Assembly (NCBI GenBank): GCA_041156125.1
Contig: JBEVTI010000002.1
Location: forward strand, 186,001 to 250,000
Length of the DNA stretch: 64,000 nucleotides
Direction: 5' to 3'
Source of the DNA: Paraktedonobacter carboxidivorans
GTDB taxonomy: Bacteria; Chloroflexota; Ktedonobacteria; Ktedonobacterales; Ktedonobacteraceae
The notes under the pieces are model-generated. The model did no database searches, was not told the origin of the DNA, and saw nothing but the letters and a program-made list of their open reading frames with translations. Position 1 is the stretch's first letter. Each line of letters starts with the position of its first letter. The translations under genes and the position numbers were made by a program. Of this stretch, positions 52,777-60,674 are shown one piece after another.

Positions 52777-53952
52777 ATGAGAGTTGCCGCTGTGGCGTTT
52801 GTGTTGATCGTAGGTGCGGCGGTTGTGCTGGCTTTTGCCAACACGCTCAATTCCTGGGTGCTTGGCGGCTTGCTTGGTGGTCTGGCTGCTATTCTGCTGT
52901 GTATTCCTATCTCTCTGGCTATCTTTACCCTGGTGACCCGTCGCCAGGCAACACGCCAGCGGGCTATCGCCCAGGCCCAGGCTCAGGAAGAGGCTGAGGC
53001 GGCGCGCCTGGCCGATGAGTTCTATGAGCAGGAACTGACAACGTATGCGGGCGAGAATGAGTTGCTGGACGATGAGGAGGAGGCTCTGCCGAATACGCGC
53101 GCGCGCTATCTGCCCGCTAACAACCGCCGTGCTCCTGTATCTGGCTATCTCGCCTTGCCACCGGTGGATGAAAATCTGGACCCCTATGACGATGAGCAGG
53201 AGACGTTGGTGCGACGCCTCCCACAAAATTATCCGCTCCAGCCACGCTATCCTGTACGCCCTCTGGGACCTAGAGAAGAGTTAGCTCCACCTGCTCCTAC
53301 GACGGGAACTACGCGCAGGCCCGCGACCAGTTCGCTGGCTCAGCATAAATCCGCGGCTTTACACCAGGCTCGCCAGGAAGCGCAGCAGCAGCGACAGAAG
53401 CGCGCGACACAGAAGCGCGCAGGCCAGGGTACGTCATCTCGTCTTCCTCAGAATAGCCGCTCCGCTTTCAAGCAGCATGCGCGCACTTCACATACCCTGC
53501 ATCCATCCGAACGCACTTCCGCTGGCTTCCAACCTGAGGATGAATATCCTTCGCGCCAGTACACTACACGTTCCTCCTGGCAAAAGGAGGAAGATTACTC
53601 TGCTTCTCTGTCAACTGAGGAGTTGCGCACGCGCTACCATCAGTATCCACGCCAACCAGCTTATCCACGTAATCCGCGCAATCAGCGCGGGCGCTCAGCT
53701 GAACCCTGGACCGGTGAGCTGGAGGATGAGGATCAGCCAAGGGAGACACCACACTCGCGCCGCCCGCGTCGTGATCCTGAACGCCTGTCAGGCAATCTGC
53801 GCAATCCACTGGTACGCCGCGCCCCTTATCTCTATGAAGATGATCCACTGCACGAGGAATTTGCCCGCCAACTTGACCGAGAACATCCGATTACGCGCCG
53901 TTCTTCACTTTACGAACACTATGAGGATGATGAGGATGGCACAGAGGAGTAA
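52777..53952 (+). CDS. Membrane protein with a long charged, disordered C-terminal region
   Basis: 391 aa. Two membrane helices at residues about 3-25 and 30-52 are followed by a short Ala/Glu-rich helix and then about 300 residues with no clear fold. That stretch is rich in Arg, Pro, Tyr, Gln and acidic residues, with repeated HSRRPRR-like and YPRNPRN-like units. ATG 52777 gives a clean membrane start; a GTG at 52750 would add nine residues. It resembles other low-complexity membrane proteins in this window. Function unknown. Confidence 0.65.
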   Translation: MRVAAVAFVLIVGAAVVLAFANTLNSWVLGGLLGGLAAILLCIPISLAIFTLVTRRQATRQRAIAQAQAQEEAEAARLADEFYEQELTTYAGENELLDDEEEALPNTRARYLPANNRRAPVSGYLALPPVDENLDPYDDEQETLVRRLPQNYPLQPRYPVRPLGPREELAPPAPTTGTTRRPATSSLAQHKSAALHQARQEAQQQRQKRATQKRAGQGTSSRLPQNSRSAFKQHARTSHTLHPSERTSAGFQPEDEYPSRQYTTRSSWQKEEDYSASLSTEELRTRYHQYPRQPAYPRNPRNQRGRSAEPWTGELEDEDQPRETPHSRRPRRDPERLSGNLRNPLVRRAPYLYEDDPLHEEFARQLDREHPITRRSSLYEHYEDDEDGTEE

Positions 53953-53979
53953 GTAAAAAGTCTCTGCCCGACCAGCAAT

Positions 53980-54037
53980 AGAAAGCAGAGAGTTGGCCTG
54001 GAGCGATGAATTGCTCCAGGCCAACTCTCTGCTTTCT
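53980..54037. terminator. 25-bp perfect hairpin
   Basis: Bases 53980-54004 are exactly complementary to 54013-54037 around the 8-base loop GATGAATT; the stem begins AGAAAGCAGAGAG. It starts 28 bases past the stop of the Arg-rich membrane protein gene. No U-tract. Confidence 0.75.
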
Positions 54038-54241
54038 GGGTCGAGCATACTTGTCGTTAGCAAGGATATGATCCTGCTATTTGTCTTATTGTCTGGTCTC
54101 ACCAGACAAAGTATGTTAGTATGTTTCAGTACCCTGAAATGGGTTACAGAAAAAGATCCTGGCTGGAGCCTCTAGAAGGCGAAACATCCTGCCGAGCTCC
54201 GATACATTTACGCGGAAATGCACTAAGGAGGCTATTGCCTG

Positions 54242-55192
54242 GTGAGTTCACTGATTACATTTTTAACTGATTCTATTCAAAGCCTCTACGCCGTGACGGG
54301 CCTGTTTGGCATCGTGCTGGCTATGGCGATTGAAAGCTGCTGTATTCCTCTACCGAGCGAAATTATCATGCCTCTGGCCGGTTCGATGCTGGCTATAAGC
54401 AGTCAGGTTGGCGCGAAACATCTGCTAGGTGTCAATCCTGCTTCACCACTCTGGCTGAATTTACTGCTGCTTGCTTTCGCGGGCGCGCTGGGCTGTCTGG
54501 TCGGCTCGCTGGCCGCTTATGCGATTGGCTATGCTGGCGGGCGCCCGCTGATGCTTAAATATGGCAGGTACATTTTGATTTCGCAGCACGACGCTGATAG
54601 AGCCGATTCTTTCTTCCAGCGCTGGGGACCGGCCACGGCGTTCTTTTCACGCCTCTTGCCTGTGGTACGCACCTACATTTCACTGCCTGCTGGTATTTCA
54701 AAGATGCCGGTGCTCAAGTTCGCCATTTACACGTTTCTGGGTTCACTGCCCTGGTGCTTTGTGCTGGCCTATCTCGGCTATCAACTGGGCAATCACTACG
54801 AACAGATCAGTGGGCCGCTACACTATGTGGACGGGGCGATTGTAGTGATCGTAGTCGTGCTGCTGGCGCTCTATATCTGGCGTCACATTCGCAATGATCA
54901 CCAGGCTCGCGCCGAACATACCGCCGCCGAAGCTGTCGCCACACTGGAGGCCAACAATCCCTGGAGCCAACCAACGTTTCAGCCTGGCCAGCCGCCTGTC
55001 TCTCCCCAGCCATCAGCGCCGCAGCCACAATGGGGGCAACAGCCCGCTGCGCCTCAATCCGCGCAGCCACAATGGGGGCAACAGCCAAATCCTCAATCTG
55101 CGCAACAGCAGTGGAGAGGCCCGGCGACTCCCGCGCCGCTGCCACCGCAGCAGGGCAATAATCCAGGACCCGGCAACGGGCGTCCACGTTAA
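54242..55192 (+). CDS. DedA (SNARE-associated/VTT) membrane protein with a Gln/Pro repeat tail
   Basis: 316 aa. The DedA signature includes ESCCIPLPSEIIMPLAGS, the FFQRWGP segment and SRLLPVVRTYISLPAGI, with 5-6 membrane helices to about residue 215. Relatives act as lipid transporters (undecaprenyl phosphate or phospholipid flipping). The C-terminal 90 residues are a disordered Pro/Gln tail with two copies of QPQWGQQP. The start is GTG 54242 after AAGGAGG (about ten bases). Confidence 0.9.
   Translation: MSSLITFLTDSIQSLYAVTGLFGIVLAMAIESCCIPLPSEIIMPLAGSMLAISSQVGAKHLLGVNPASPLWLNLLLLAFAGALGCLVGSLAAYAIGYAGGRPLMLKYGRYILISQHDADRADSFFQRWGPATAFFSRLLPVVRTYISLPAGISKMPVLKFAIYTFLGSLPWCFVLAYLGYQLGNHYEQISGPLHYVDGAIVVIVVVLLALYIWRHIRNDHQARAEHTAAEAVATLEANNPWSQPTFQPGQPPVSPQPSAPQPQWGQQPAAPQSAQPQWGQQPNPQSAQQQWRGPATPAPLPPQQGNNPGPGNGRPR
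55019..55120 (+). repeat. In-gene tandem repeat
   Basis: A unit of about 45 bases, containing CAGCCACAATGGGGGCAAC, occurs twice, with a third degraded copy ending in CAACAGCAGTGG. It encodes the PQWGQQP repeats of the DedA tail and could vary in number between strains. Confidence 0.7.
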
Positions 55193-55251
55193 GGTCTTGC
55201 CTCAGCTTCTATGAGTTGCAAAGAATTTCAGAGGCTGACCAGGCCCTTGCA

Positions 55252-55292
55252 CGCGCCGTCGTTTTCGGCTGTATGCTGAAAATGACGGCGCG
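55252..55292 (+). terminator. 18-bp hairpin after the DedA gene
   Basis: CGCGCCGTC-G-TTTTC-G-GC (55252-55269) pairs with GC-T-GAAAA-T-GACGGCGCG (55275-55292); the two G-T pairs leave no mismatch. It lies 60 bases after the stop. Confidence 0.65.
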
Positions 55293-55678
55293 ATGCACGC
55301 TTTGTCATGGCTGGCCAGCGCGCAGTTTTTGCCTCCTGGCTTTTCCACGACCCTGACTGGCCGGACACCATCCAGAACTTTCCACGATCTTCTTACGCAC
55401 TGGCTCGATCAGCGCGCTTCCCCACTGACGCGGCGGCTATGCGGGCATGGGTGCTCTCTTCGCCGGGTCCGCCCCTCTACTTTTTAGACCTCGCGAGCAC
55501 ACCTGATCCGCTGGAATATTTCTCATATCTGCCTCTGTTGTCTTCCTATAGAGAATATTTTTACTGTACTCCGGTTCTCAGCAAAAGCCACGGTGTACCT
55601 TAAAAGTCGCGTTTCGGTCCCGCCACACCTGTACTCAAGAGAGGGCGGACAGGCTACGAGGCCTTTAAGATTAGCTCC

Positions 55679-55828
55679 GTGAAAGCTCAGGGTTTCTCAA
55701 AAGTGAGGTCAGAGCGGGAGTGCAGAGGGCGGTAACCTTCTGCCGGAGCGCGAGGTGCCCTCGCAAAGCTCTCTTTTCAGGGCGGACGGGGCAGAAAAGA
55801 CGTTTGAGAAACCCTGTGTGAAAGCTCA
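55679..55828. mobile_element. MITE-like element with terminal inverted repeats and direct-repeat flanks
   Basis: The core (55690-55817, 128 bases) begins GGGTTTCTCAAA and ends with the exact complement TTTGAGAAACCC (55803-55814). It is bounded by the 11-base direct repeat GTGAAAGCTCA at 55679-55689 and 55818-55828, as expected of a target duplication. Inside are two hairpins: GCAGAGGG/CCTTCTGC and GCGAGG-TGC-CCTCGC. A diverged copy lies at 43411-43545. There is no transposase, so mobility would be in trans. It lies in the 737-base gap before the rhodanese-E1 gene. Confidence 0.75.
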
Positions 55829-55929
55829 ACATTCCTTGACTATGAAGAGTGGACGTGATAAGCTTTTTGCTGATAATTATAAAAGAAACTCGATATACAT
55901 AGTCAACAATACAAAGAAGGTGAACTGAC

Positions 55930-57123
55930 ATGGGTGATGCTTCCCGTGAGATTATGCGCCGGGCGCGTAAACTGGTGCCTGAGTGGACACCGGATCAGGC
56001 GAACGAGGCGCTCACAGGGCCGCGCAAGGCAGAACAGGATGAGATTGTCCTGGTCGATGTGCGCGAGAAAAATGAGTGGGATGAGGGGTATATTCCGGGC
56101 GCGCTTCACATTCCACGTGGCTATCTGGAGCTGCAGGTAGAGGAGGCCATTCCTGATAAGTCGAAAAAGGTGGTGTTGTACTGCGCTGGTGGAACTCGTT
56201 CGATGTTCGCTGGTCTGACTCTACAGCAAATGGGCTATGAGGATGTTGTGTCGATGTCTGGCGGCTTTGGTCAGTGGAAGAGTAGCGGGCTGCCCTTTAA
56301 GAAGCCGCGCACCCTTAGCCAGGATCAGCTGAGCCGCTATAGTCGCCATCTGCTGGTACCAGAGGTCGGCGAGCAGGGACAGATCAAGCTGCTCGACTCG
56401 CGTGTGTTGCTGGTTGGAGCTGGTGGTCTGGGCGCGCCTTCCGCGCTCTACCTGGCCGCAGCCGGCGTAGGCACGCTGGGAATTATTGACCTGGATGTAG
56501 TTGAGGCGAGTAACTTGCAGCGCCAGGTAATTCACACGACCGCACGCATTGGTGAGTTTAAAGCCGAGTCAGCGAAACAGGCTATTGAGGCGCTCAATCC
56601 CGATGTCAAGGTTATCACCTATCTTGATCGCTTGGATGAGACGAATGTGGGACGCATCATCGCTGATTACGATGTGATCATCGATGGTACTGATAACTTC
56701 CCCACGCGCTACCTGCTTAACGACGCGGCCTTGCTGGCCAATAAGCCGATCGTGCATGGAAGCGTTTTCCGCTTTGAGGGCCAGTTGACGGTCTTCAAAC
56801 CCTACGAGGGGCCGTGTTATCGCTGCCTCTATCCTGAGCCACCTCCGCCTGAACTGGCACCAAGTTGCGCCGAGGCAGGCGTGCTGGGCGTGCTACCAGG
56901 TGTGATTGGCTTGCTACAGAGCGTTGAGACCTTGAAACTGCTGCTCGGCATGGGCGAGCCTCTGGTCGGGCGTATGCTGACCTACGATGGCCTGTACAGC
57001 GAGTTTAGCGAGCTTGGCCTCTATCGCGATCCTAATTGCCCAGCCTGTGGCGAGCATGGTCACCCGGAGAATTTGCCGATCTACGCGGATGTGTGCGCGA
57101 TGCCTGCGGCTGTCAAACGTTAA
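55930..57123 (+). CDS. Rhodanese-E1 (MoeB/ThiF-type) sulfur-carrier activating enzyme
   Basis: 397 aa. An N-terminal rhodanese domain (about residues 15-120) has the persulfide Cys in LYCAGGTRS. The E1-like adenylation domain follows (residues 135-385): ATP loop GAGGLGAPSALYLAAAG, zinc pairs CYRC and CPAC, and a Cys in APSCAEAG. It would adenylate the C terminus of the next gene's sulfur carrier and transfer sulfur to make a thiocarboxylate, as MoeZ does for CysO in Mycobacterium. Domain order is reversed relative to MoeZ/MOCS3, where rhodanese is C-terminal. ATG 55930 after GAAGGTGA. Confidence 0.92.
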   Translation: MGDASREIMRRARKLVPEWTPDQANEALTGPRKAEQDEIVLVDVREKNEWDEGYIPGALHIPRGYLELQVEEAIPDKSKKVVLYCAGGTRSMFAGLTLQQMGYEDVVSMSGGFGQWKSSGLPFKKPRTLSQDQLSRYSRHLLVPEVGEQGQIKLLDSRVLLVGAGGLGAPSALYLAAAGVGTLGIIDLDVVEASNLQRQVIHTTARIGEFKAESAKQAIEALNPDVKVITYLDRLDETNVGRIIADYDVIIDGTDNFPTRYLLNDAALLANKPIVHGSVFRFEGQLTVFKPYEGPCYRCLYPEPPPPELAPSCAEAGVLGVLPGVIGLLQSVETLKLLLGMGEPLVGRMLTYDGLYSEFSELGLYRDPNCPACGEHGHPENLPIYADVCAMPAAVKR

Positions 57124-57285
57124 ATGAAGCTGGCAAAGGCCAGTAGAGGAGCTACAGCTTACGCTGTTGACTCTCCATTTCCTGGCCTCTGTCACTGGTC
57201 CCGCTCTGCGGGGTCAGCACGATAAAAACGAATACTCTGGGCGTATCTCATACGCCCACTAAGATAAATCAAGGAGCAGAAACTT

Positions 57286-57558
57286 ATGGCAACCGTTCGA
57301 CTCGCACCTGTCCTACGTGCCTCTGTTGGGGGCGTAAAACAGGTGAGTGCCACAGGCGAGACTCTCGCAGATGTGCTGTCCGACCTGTACGGTAAATTCC
57401 CGGCCCTCAAAGAGCAGATCCAACCAGGCGATACGCTCAGCCGTTTTATTAATATCTATGTCAATGACCAGGATGTGCGCCATCTTCAGGGACTCGCGAC
57501 CAACGTAGGCTCTGCGGATACTGTTATCCTGCTACCAGCTATGGCTGGTGGTCGCTAA
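57286..57558 (+). CDS. MoaD/ThiS-family sulfur carrier (CysO-like) ending Gly-Gly-Arg
   Basis: 90 aa, a beta-grasp fold of the CysO/MoaD type (TVRLAPVLRASVGG; LSRFINIYVNDQDVRHLQG; SADTVILLPAMAGGR). Carriers of this kind need a free C-terminal Gly-Gly for activation. Here one Arg follows the Gly-Gly before the stop (GGT-GGT-CGC-TAA), so the precursor must be trimmed; the JAMM peptidase two genes on is the natural candidate. It sits between its E1 and the cysteine synthase. AAGGAG precedes ATG 57286. The role as cysteine-sulfur donor is inferred from the mycobacterial model. Confidence 0.88.
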   Translation: MATVRLAPVLRASVGGVKQVSATGETLADVLSDLYGKFPALKEQIQPGDTLSRFINIYVNDQDVRHLQGLATNVGSADTVILLPAMAGGR

Positions 57559-57576
57559 GCCAGCAAGAGGGGATCT

Positions 57577-58512
57577 ATGCGCTACAGTAGCATACTCGAA
57601 ACCATTGGCCATACCCCACTTGTTGAACTACGGAGCTTTAGCCCGCATGCTGCCGTGCAAATTTTTGCCAAGCTGGAGGGAGCCAATCCTTCGGGCAGCA
57701 TTAAAGATCGCATTGCCAGGCAGATGATTGAGGAGGCTGAGGCCGCTGGCAAGCTTAAACCCGGCGCTGTGCTTCTGGAACCGACTAGCGGCAATACTGG
57801 GATCTCTCTGGCGATGATCGCGCGCGTTAAGGGCTACGAATTTACCGCTGTTATGCCCGATAATGTGACGCAGGAACGCCGCAAGATGCTCGAACTCTAT
57901 GGCGCGCGCATTATCCTTTCCGATGGCACGCTTGGCAGTAATGGCGCTGTACGTATGGCTCAGCGTCTGGCCCGCGAGGATGATCGCTATGTCATGCTCT
58001 ATCAGTATGGCAATCAGGCTAACCCACGCGCACATTATCTCGGAACCGCGGTCGAGATTATTGAGGATCTGCCCGATCTCGATGTCTTTGTGGCGGGTCT
58101 GGGCACCGGTGGCACGCTGACTGGCACTGCGCGCCGCCTCAAAGAGTATAATCCCGCGATTAAAATTATCGCCGCTGAACCTATGCAGGGCGATGGCGTA
58201 CAGGGTCTGCGCAACCTGGAAGATGGCTTTATCCCCCCTGTACTCGATCAAAGCTTGCTCGATACCAGAATTCTGGTCTCTGGTTCTGCCGCGATCCGCC
58301 GTACCCGCGAACTTAAGGATCAGGAGGGCATTTTTGCCGGCCCATCCTGCGGTGCGGCGCTTCACGCGGCCTTGCGGGTTGCGTCCAGTCTGGAACGTGG
58401 TAAAATCGTAGTGATCCTCGCTGATGGCGGTTGGAAATACCTCAGTGAAGATCTCTGGACTCGCGACCTGGATACTATTGAAGAAGAATTAGAGGCCAAA
58501 TTATTGTGGTAA
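57577..58512 (+). CDS. cysM: Cysteine synthase (CysM-like, PLP-dependent)
   Basis: 311 aa, fold type II. The PLP Lys is near residue 43 in NPSGSIKDR; the phosphate loop is PTSGNTGIS and the cofactor loop is GTGGTLTGTARRL. Enzymes beside a CysO-type carrier use O-phosphoserine and the carrier thiocarboxylate, forming a carrier-cysteine adduct rather than using free sulfide. Start ATG 57577, 18 bases after the carrier gene; its stop overlaps the peptidase start by seven bases. An O-acetylserine sulfhydrylase is possible, but the operon favours the CysM type. Confidence 0.9.
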   Translation: MRYSSILETIGHTPLVELRSFSPHAAVQIFAKLEGANPSGSIKDRIARQMIEEAEAAGKLKPGAVLLEPTSGNTGISLAMIARVKGYEFTAVMPDNVTQERRKMLELYGARIILSDGTLGSNGAVRMAQRLAREDDRYVMLYQYGNQANPRAHYLGTAVEIIEDLPDLDVFVAGLGTGGTLTGTARRLKEYNPAIKIIAAEPMQGDGVQGLRNLEDGFIPPVLDQSLLDTRILVSGSAAIRRTRELKDQEGIFAGPSCGAALHAALRVASSLERGKIVVILADGGWKYLSEDLWTRDLDTIEEELEAKLLW

Positions 58513-58931
58513 CACCTGAGACGTTCGTGGTGCGGATTCCCCGCACCATTTACGCGGATATGCTGATCCATATTACTACCGCTTACCCTAACGAGGGCTG
58601 CGGCGCGCTCGGCTGCGTCGGTGCTCTCGTGGTCGAGAATTATCCCACAGCTAATGCCGCTGAACATCCTGACGATTTCTCGATTATCGGCGAAGCTGAT
58701 CTGGTACGTATCTATAACGCTATCGATGAGTATGACGGAGAAATGATCTATTACCATTCCCATCCCGTTAGCGAGGCGTTTCCCTCAGCACGCGATAAAG
58801 ATTGGGCTAGCGGGAGTGGCTGCCTCTATCTGATCTTCTCGCACCGCTTCCATCCAGAAGAGCCATATGCTCGCATTTTCTCCATCCAGCCCGATAAAAC
58901 GGTGATCGAGGGCAAGATTGAGGTTATATAA
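58506..58931 (+). CDS. JAMM/M67 metallopeptidase (Mec-like)
   Basis: 141 aa. The JAMM zinc site is intact: Glu in YPNEGCGALG and HSHPVSEAFPSARD (H-x-H-P-x6-S-x2-D). Mycobacterial Mec releases cysteine from CysO-cysteine; here it may also remove the Arg that follows Gly-Gly in the carrier precursor. The start is GTG 58506, inside the end of the cysteine synthase gene, so the two are translationally coupled. It is the last gene of the four-gene operon; a hairpin at 59020-59044 follows. Confidence 0.92.
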   Translation: MVTPETFVVRIPRTIYADMLIHITTAYPNEGCGALGCVGALVVENYPTANAAEHPDDFSIIGEADLVRIYNAIDEYDGEMIYYHSHPVSEAFPSARDKDWASGSGCLYLIFSHRFHPEEPYARIFSIQPDKTVIEGKIEVI

Positions 58932-59019
58932 CAAAAAAGCATGATTTACAGATAAAGCATAATTTCTGGTACAAGCCTGGCTATTTATGTACTGGCTTTA
59001 TGATACAGACAAAAAAGAT

Positions 59020-59044
59020 AACGCGTGGGAATAATTCACGCGTT
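59020..59044 (+). terminator. Terminator of the cysteine operon
   Basis: AACGCGTG (59020-59027) pairs with CACGCGTT (59037-59044), followed by CTTGTTGTT. It lies about 90 bases past the peptidase stop. Confidence 0.65.
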
Positions 59045-59142
59045 CTTGTTGTTAGTAGCCACAAAAGCAGAGCAGCAAGCGATATACACGGGAACGCTGT
59101 TAGATGGCAAGCAGCCTGCTAAAGTAGACTAGAGGAAAGATT

Positions 59143-59520
59143 ATGAGCGATTCGACCGATTATGCCAGTTTTCGTCAGCGCCTGGATGCTGTTTTACGCA
59201 CTCGCGACGCGAGCAAGGTAAACGCTTTTTTAATCGCGGAGGACCAGTGGTCGCCGGGCGAAGCGGCCAATCCTGAATACGCGATGTGGATGATGATCGC
59301 GGGCACAGCTACCCTCAAAGAACTGCACGGCCAGGCCCGCCGCTGGCTGACCGAGCATGGTCACGCGGAGTCCGCGAACGCTGTGCTCAAGCCCCCGCGT
59401 GAGAACAGGCCAGTTAGCAATGGTCCCAGGCAGACGGGCCAGAGTGCGCGCCCTAACAAGAACTCTGGCGCTAGTCAGACTGGCCAGCAGGATGCGCGGA
59501 AAGCGCGACCAGAGGAGTAG
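59143..59520 (+). CDS. 125-aa hypothetical protein
   Basis: The first 85 residues look folded and helical (YASFRQRLDAVLRTRDASKV; WMMIAGTATLKELHGQARRW). The rest is a basic, Pro/Asn/Gln-rich tail. No family recognised. ATG 59143 has AGAGGAAAG upstream. It converges on the XRE-TPR gene with only 25 bases between stops. Confidence 0.65.
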   Translation: MSDSTDYASFRQRLDAVLRTRDASKVNAFLIAEDQWSPGEAANPEYAMWMMIAGTATLKELHGQARRWLTEHGHAESANAVLKPPRENRPVSNGPRQTGQSARPNKNSGASQTGQQDARKARPEE

Positions 59521-59545
59521 AGGCGTGTCCAGGGTGCAAAGCATC

Positions 59546-60397
59546 TCACGTATTCAAGAGATGCCAGGCTTCGAGCAAAACATCTGATGAGCGACCGCGC
59601 TTGCGCAGAAGGGCGGCATAGCTGGTGGAAGTCTGGTCCATGCTGGCACGCTGGGGACCAAAGAAAAGCTCTGCAAGTTTGAGGGAGTGTTGATAACTGG
59701 CAAGAGCCTGCTGCGGTTTGTCCTGGGCCTGATAGAGGGAGGCCAGGTCACAGAGCACTGCGCCGATGCTGGGATGCTCGGCTCCAAAGAGGGCTTCACG
59801 GATGGCCAGAGCTTGCTGATAATACTGCTCGGCTCTGCTGTAGTGACCCTGGCGCTGATAGAAGCGAGCCAATTGATGGAAACAGGCGGCTGTGTCGGGA
59901 TGATAGAGACCAAGCAGGCGCTTGCAGATCTCCAGGGAACGACGCAAGAGCGGCTCAGCTCGCTCGTCTACTTCCTGCTCTTGATAAATTTGCGCCAGAA
60001 TATTCAGGGAAACGGCTGTCAGCGGATGATCTGCTCCCAACTCTTGCTCGCGAATATGCAGCACGCGCAGCATGAGCAACTCGGCTGTCTCCTCTTCCGG
60101 GGCAGTTGGCCCGGCTACCAGCGACATCATGGCTGTCAGGCGCGATATTTCTCTCTCTCCCCTTGCTAATGTCTGCGTGCCTGGACTACAAAAACCCATC
60201 TCTTCCGCGCTCTTGCCAAAAAGCGCGCAGAGCTTGAGACAAAAATACGCGCTCGGCTGCTGCCTCCCTCGCTCCCAACGATTGACCGTCAATACCGCTG
60301 TATGCAGATGCTCCGCCAGGTCTCGCTGCCGCCAGTGACGCGCCAGGCGCTCCTGGCGCAACTTATTCATCCAATCTGTCGCCTCCGAACGCTCCAT
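59546..60397 (-). CDS. XRE-family HTH regulator with TPR repeats
   Basis: 283 aa. An N-terminal XRE HTH (residues about 13-65: RHWRQRDLAEHLHTAVLTVN, RWERGRQQPS) is followed by about five TPR units of the kinesin-light-chain type, e.g. ERAEPLLRRSLEICKRLLG and RAEQYYQQALAIREALFG. It is a small DNA-binding sensor in which the TPRs probably bind a peptide or protein. ATG 60397 has AGGGAAAG upstream; the ATG at 60370 is a less well placed alternative. Confidence 0.88.
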   Translation of the reverse strand: MERSEATDWMNKLRQERLARHWRQRDLAEHLHTAVLTVNRWERGRQQPSAYFCLKLCALFGKSAEEMGFCSPGTQTLARGEREISRLTAMMSLVAGPTAPEEETAELLMLRVLHIREQELGADHPLTAVSLNILAQIYQEQEVDERAEPLLRRSLEICKRLLGLYHPDTAACFHQLARFYQRQGHYSRAEQYYQQALAIREALFGAEHPSIGAVLCDLASLYQAQDKPQQALASYQHSLKLAELFFGPQRASMDQTSTSYAALLRKRGRSSDVLLEAWHLLNT

Positions 60398-60536
60398 GAT
60401 CTTTCCCTTCGCTGGCCTTCTTCCTGCCTACTCTTTTTCACGTTATACAGTACCACTTACTATGTGAAAGAGAATACCATGAAAGCTGGTAGATGTCAAG
60501 GATTCGCTTTGCGCGGGAACTCTTACCAGTAAAAGA

Positions 60537-60578
60537 ATATGAGGCAAGTGACACGCCTGCGCGTCACTTGCCTCATAT
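60537..60578 (-). terminator. 16-bp perfect hairpin after the ferritin-like gene
   Basis: ATATGAGGCAAGTGAC (60537-60552) pairs exactly with GTCACTTGCCTCATAT (60563-60578). It lies about 97 bases past the ferritin-like gene stop and 140 bases ahead of the XRE-TPR start. Confidence 0.65.
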
Positions 60579-60674
60579 TGTTCACCAGGTACCCTATCCA
60601 CTTTACCCGTATAGAAAGAAGGTACACCACCACGTTACCCCTGTAGAAGAGGAGAAAAGGTTGTAAGAAAAGGT

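Noticed and set aside
55307..55603. 98-codon open frame after the DedA gene
   Set aside because: Codon use is not absurd, but there is no ribosome site, its start lies close after a terminator hairpin, and no family is recognised. It could be a gene fragment.
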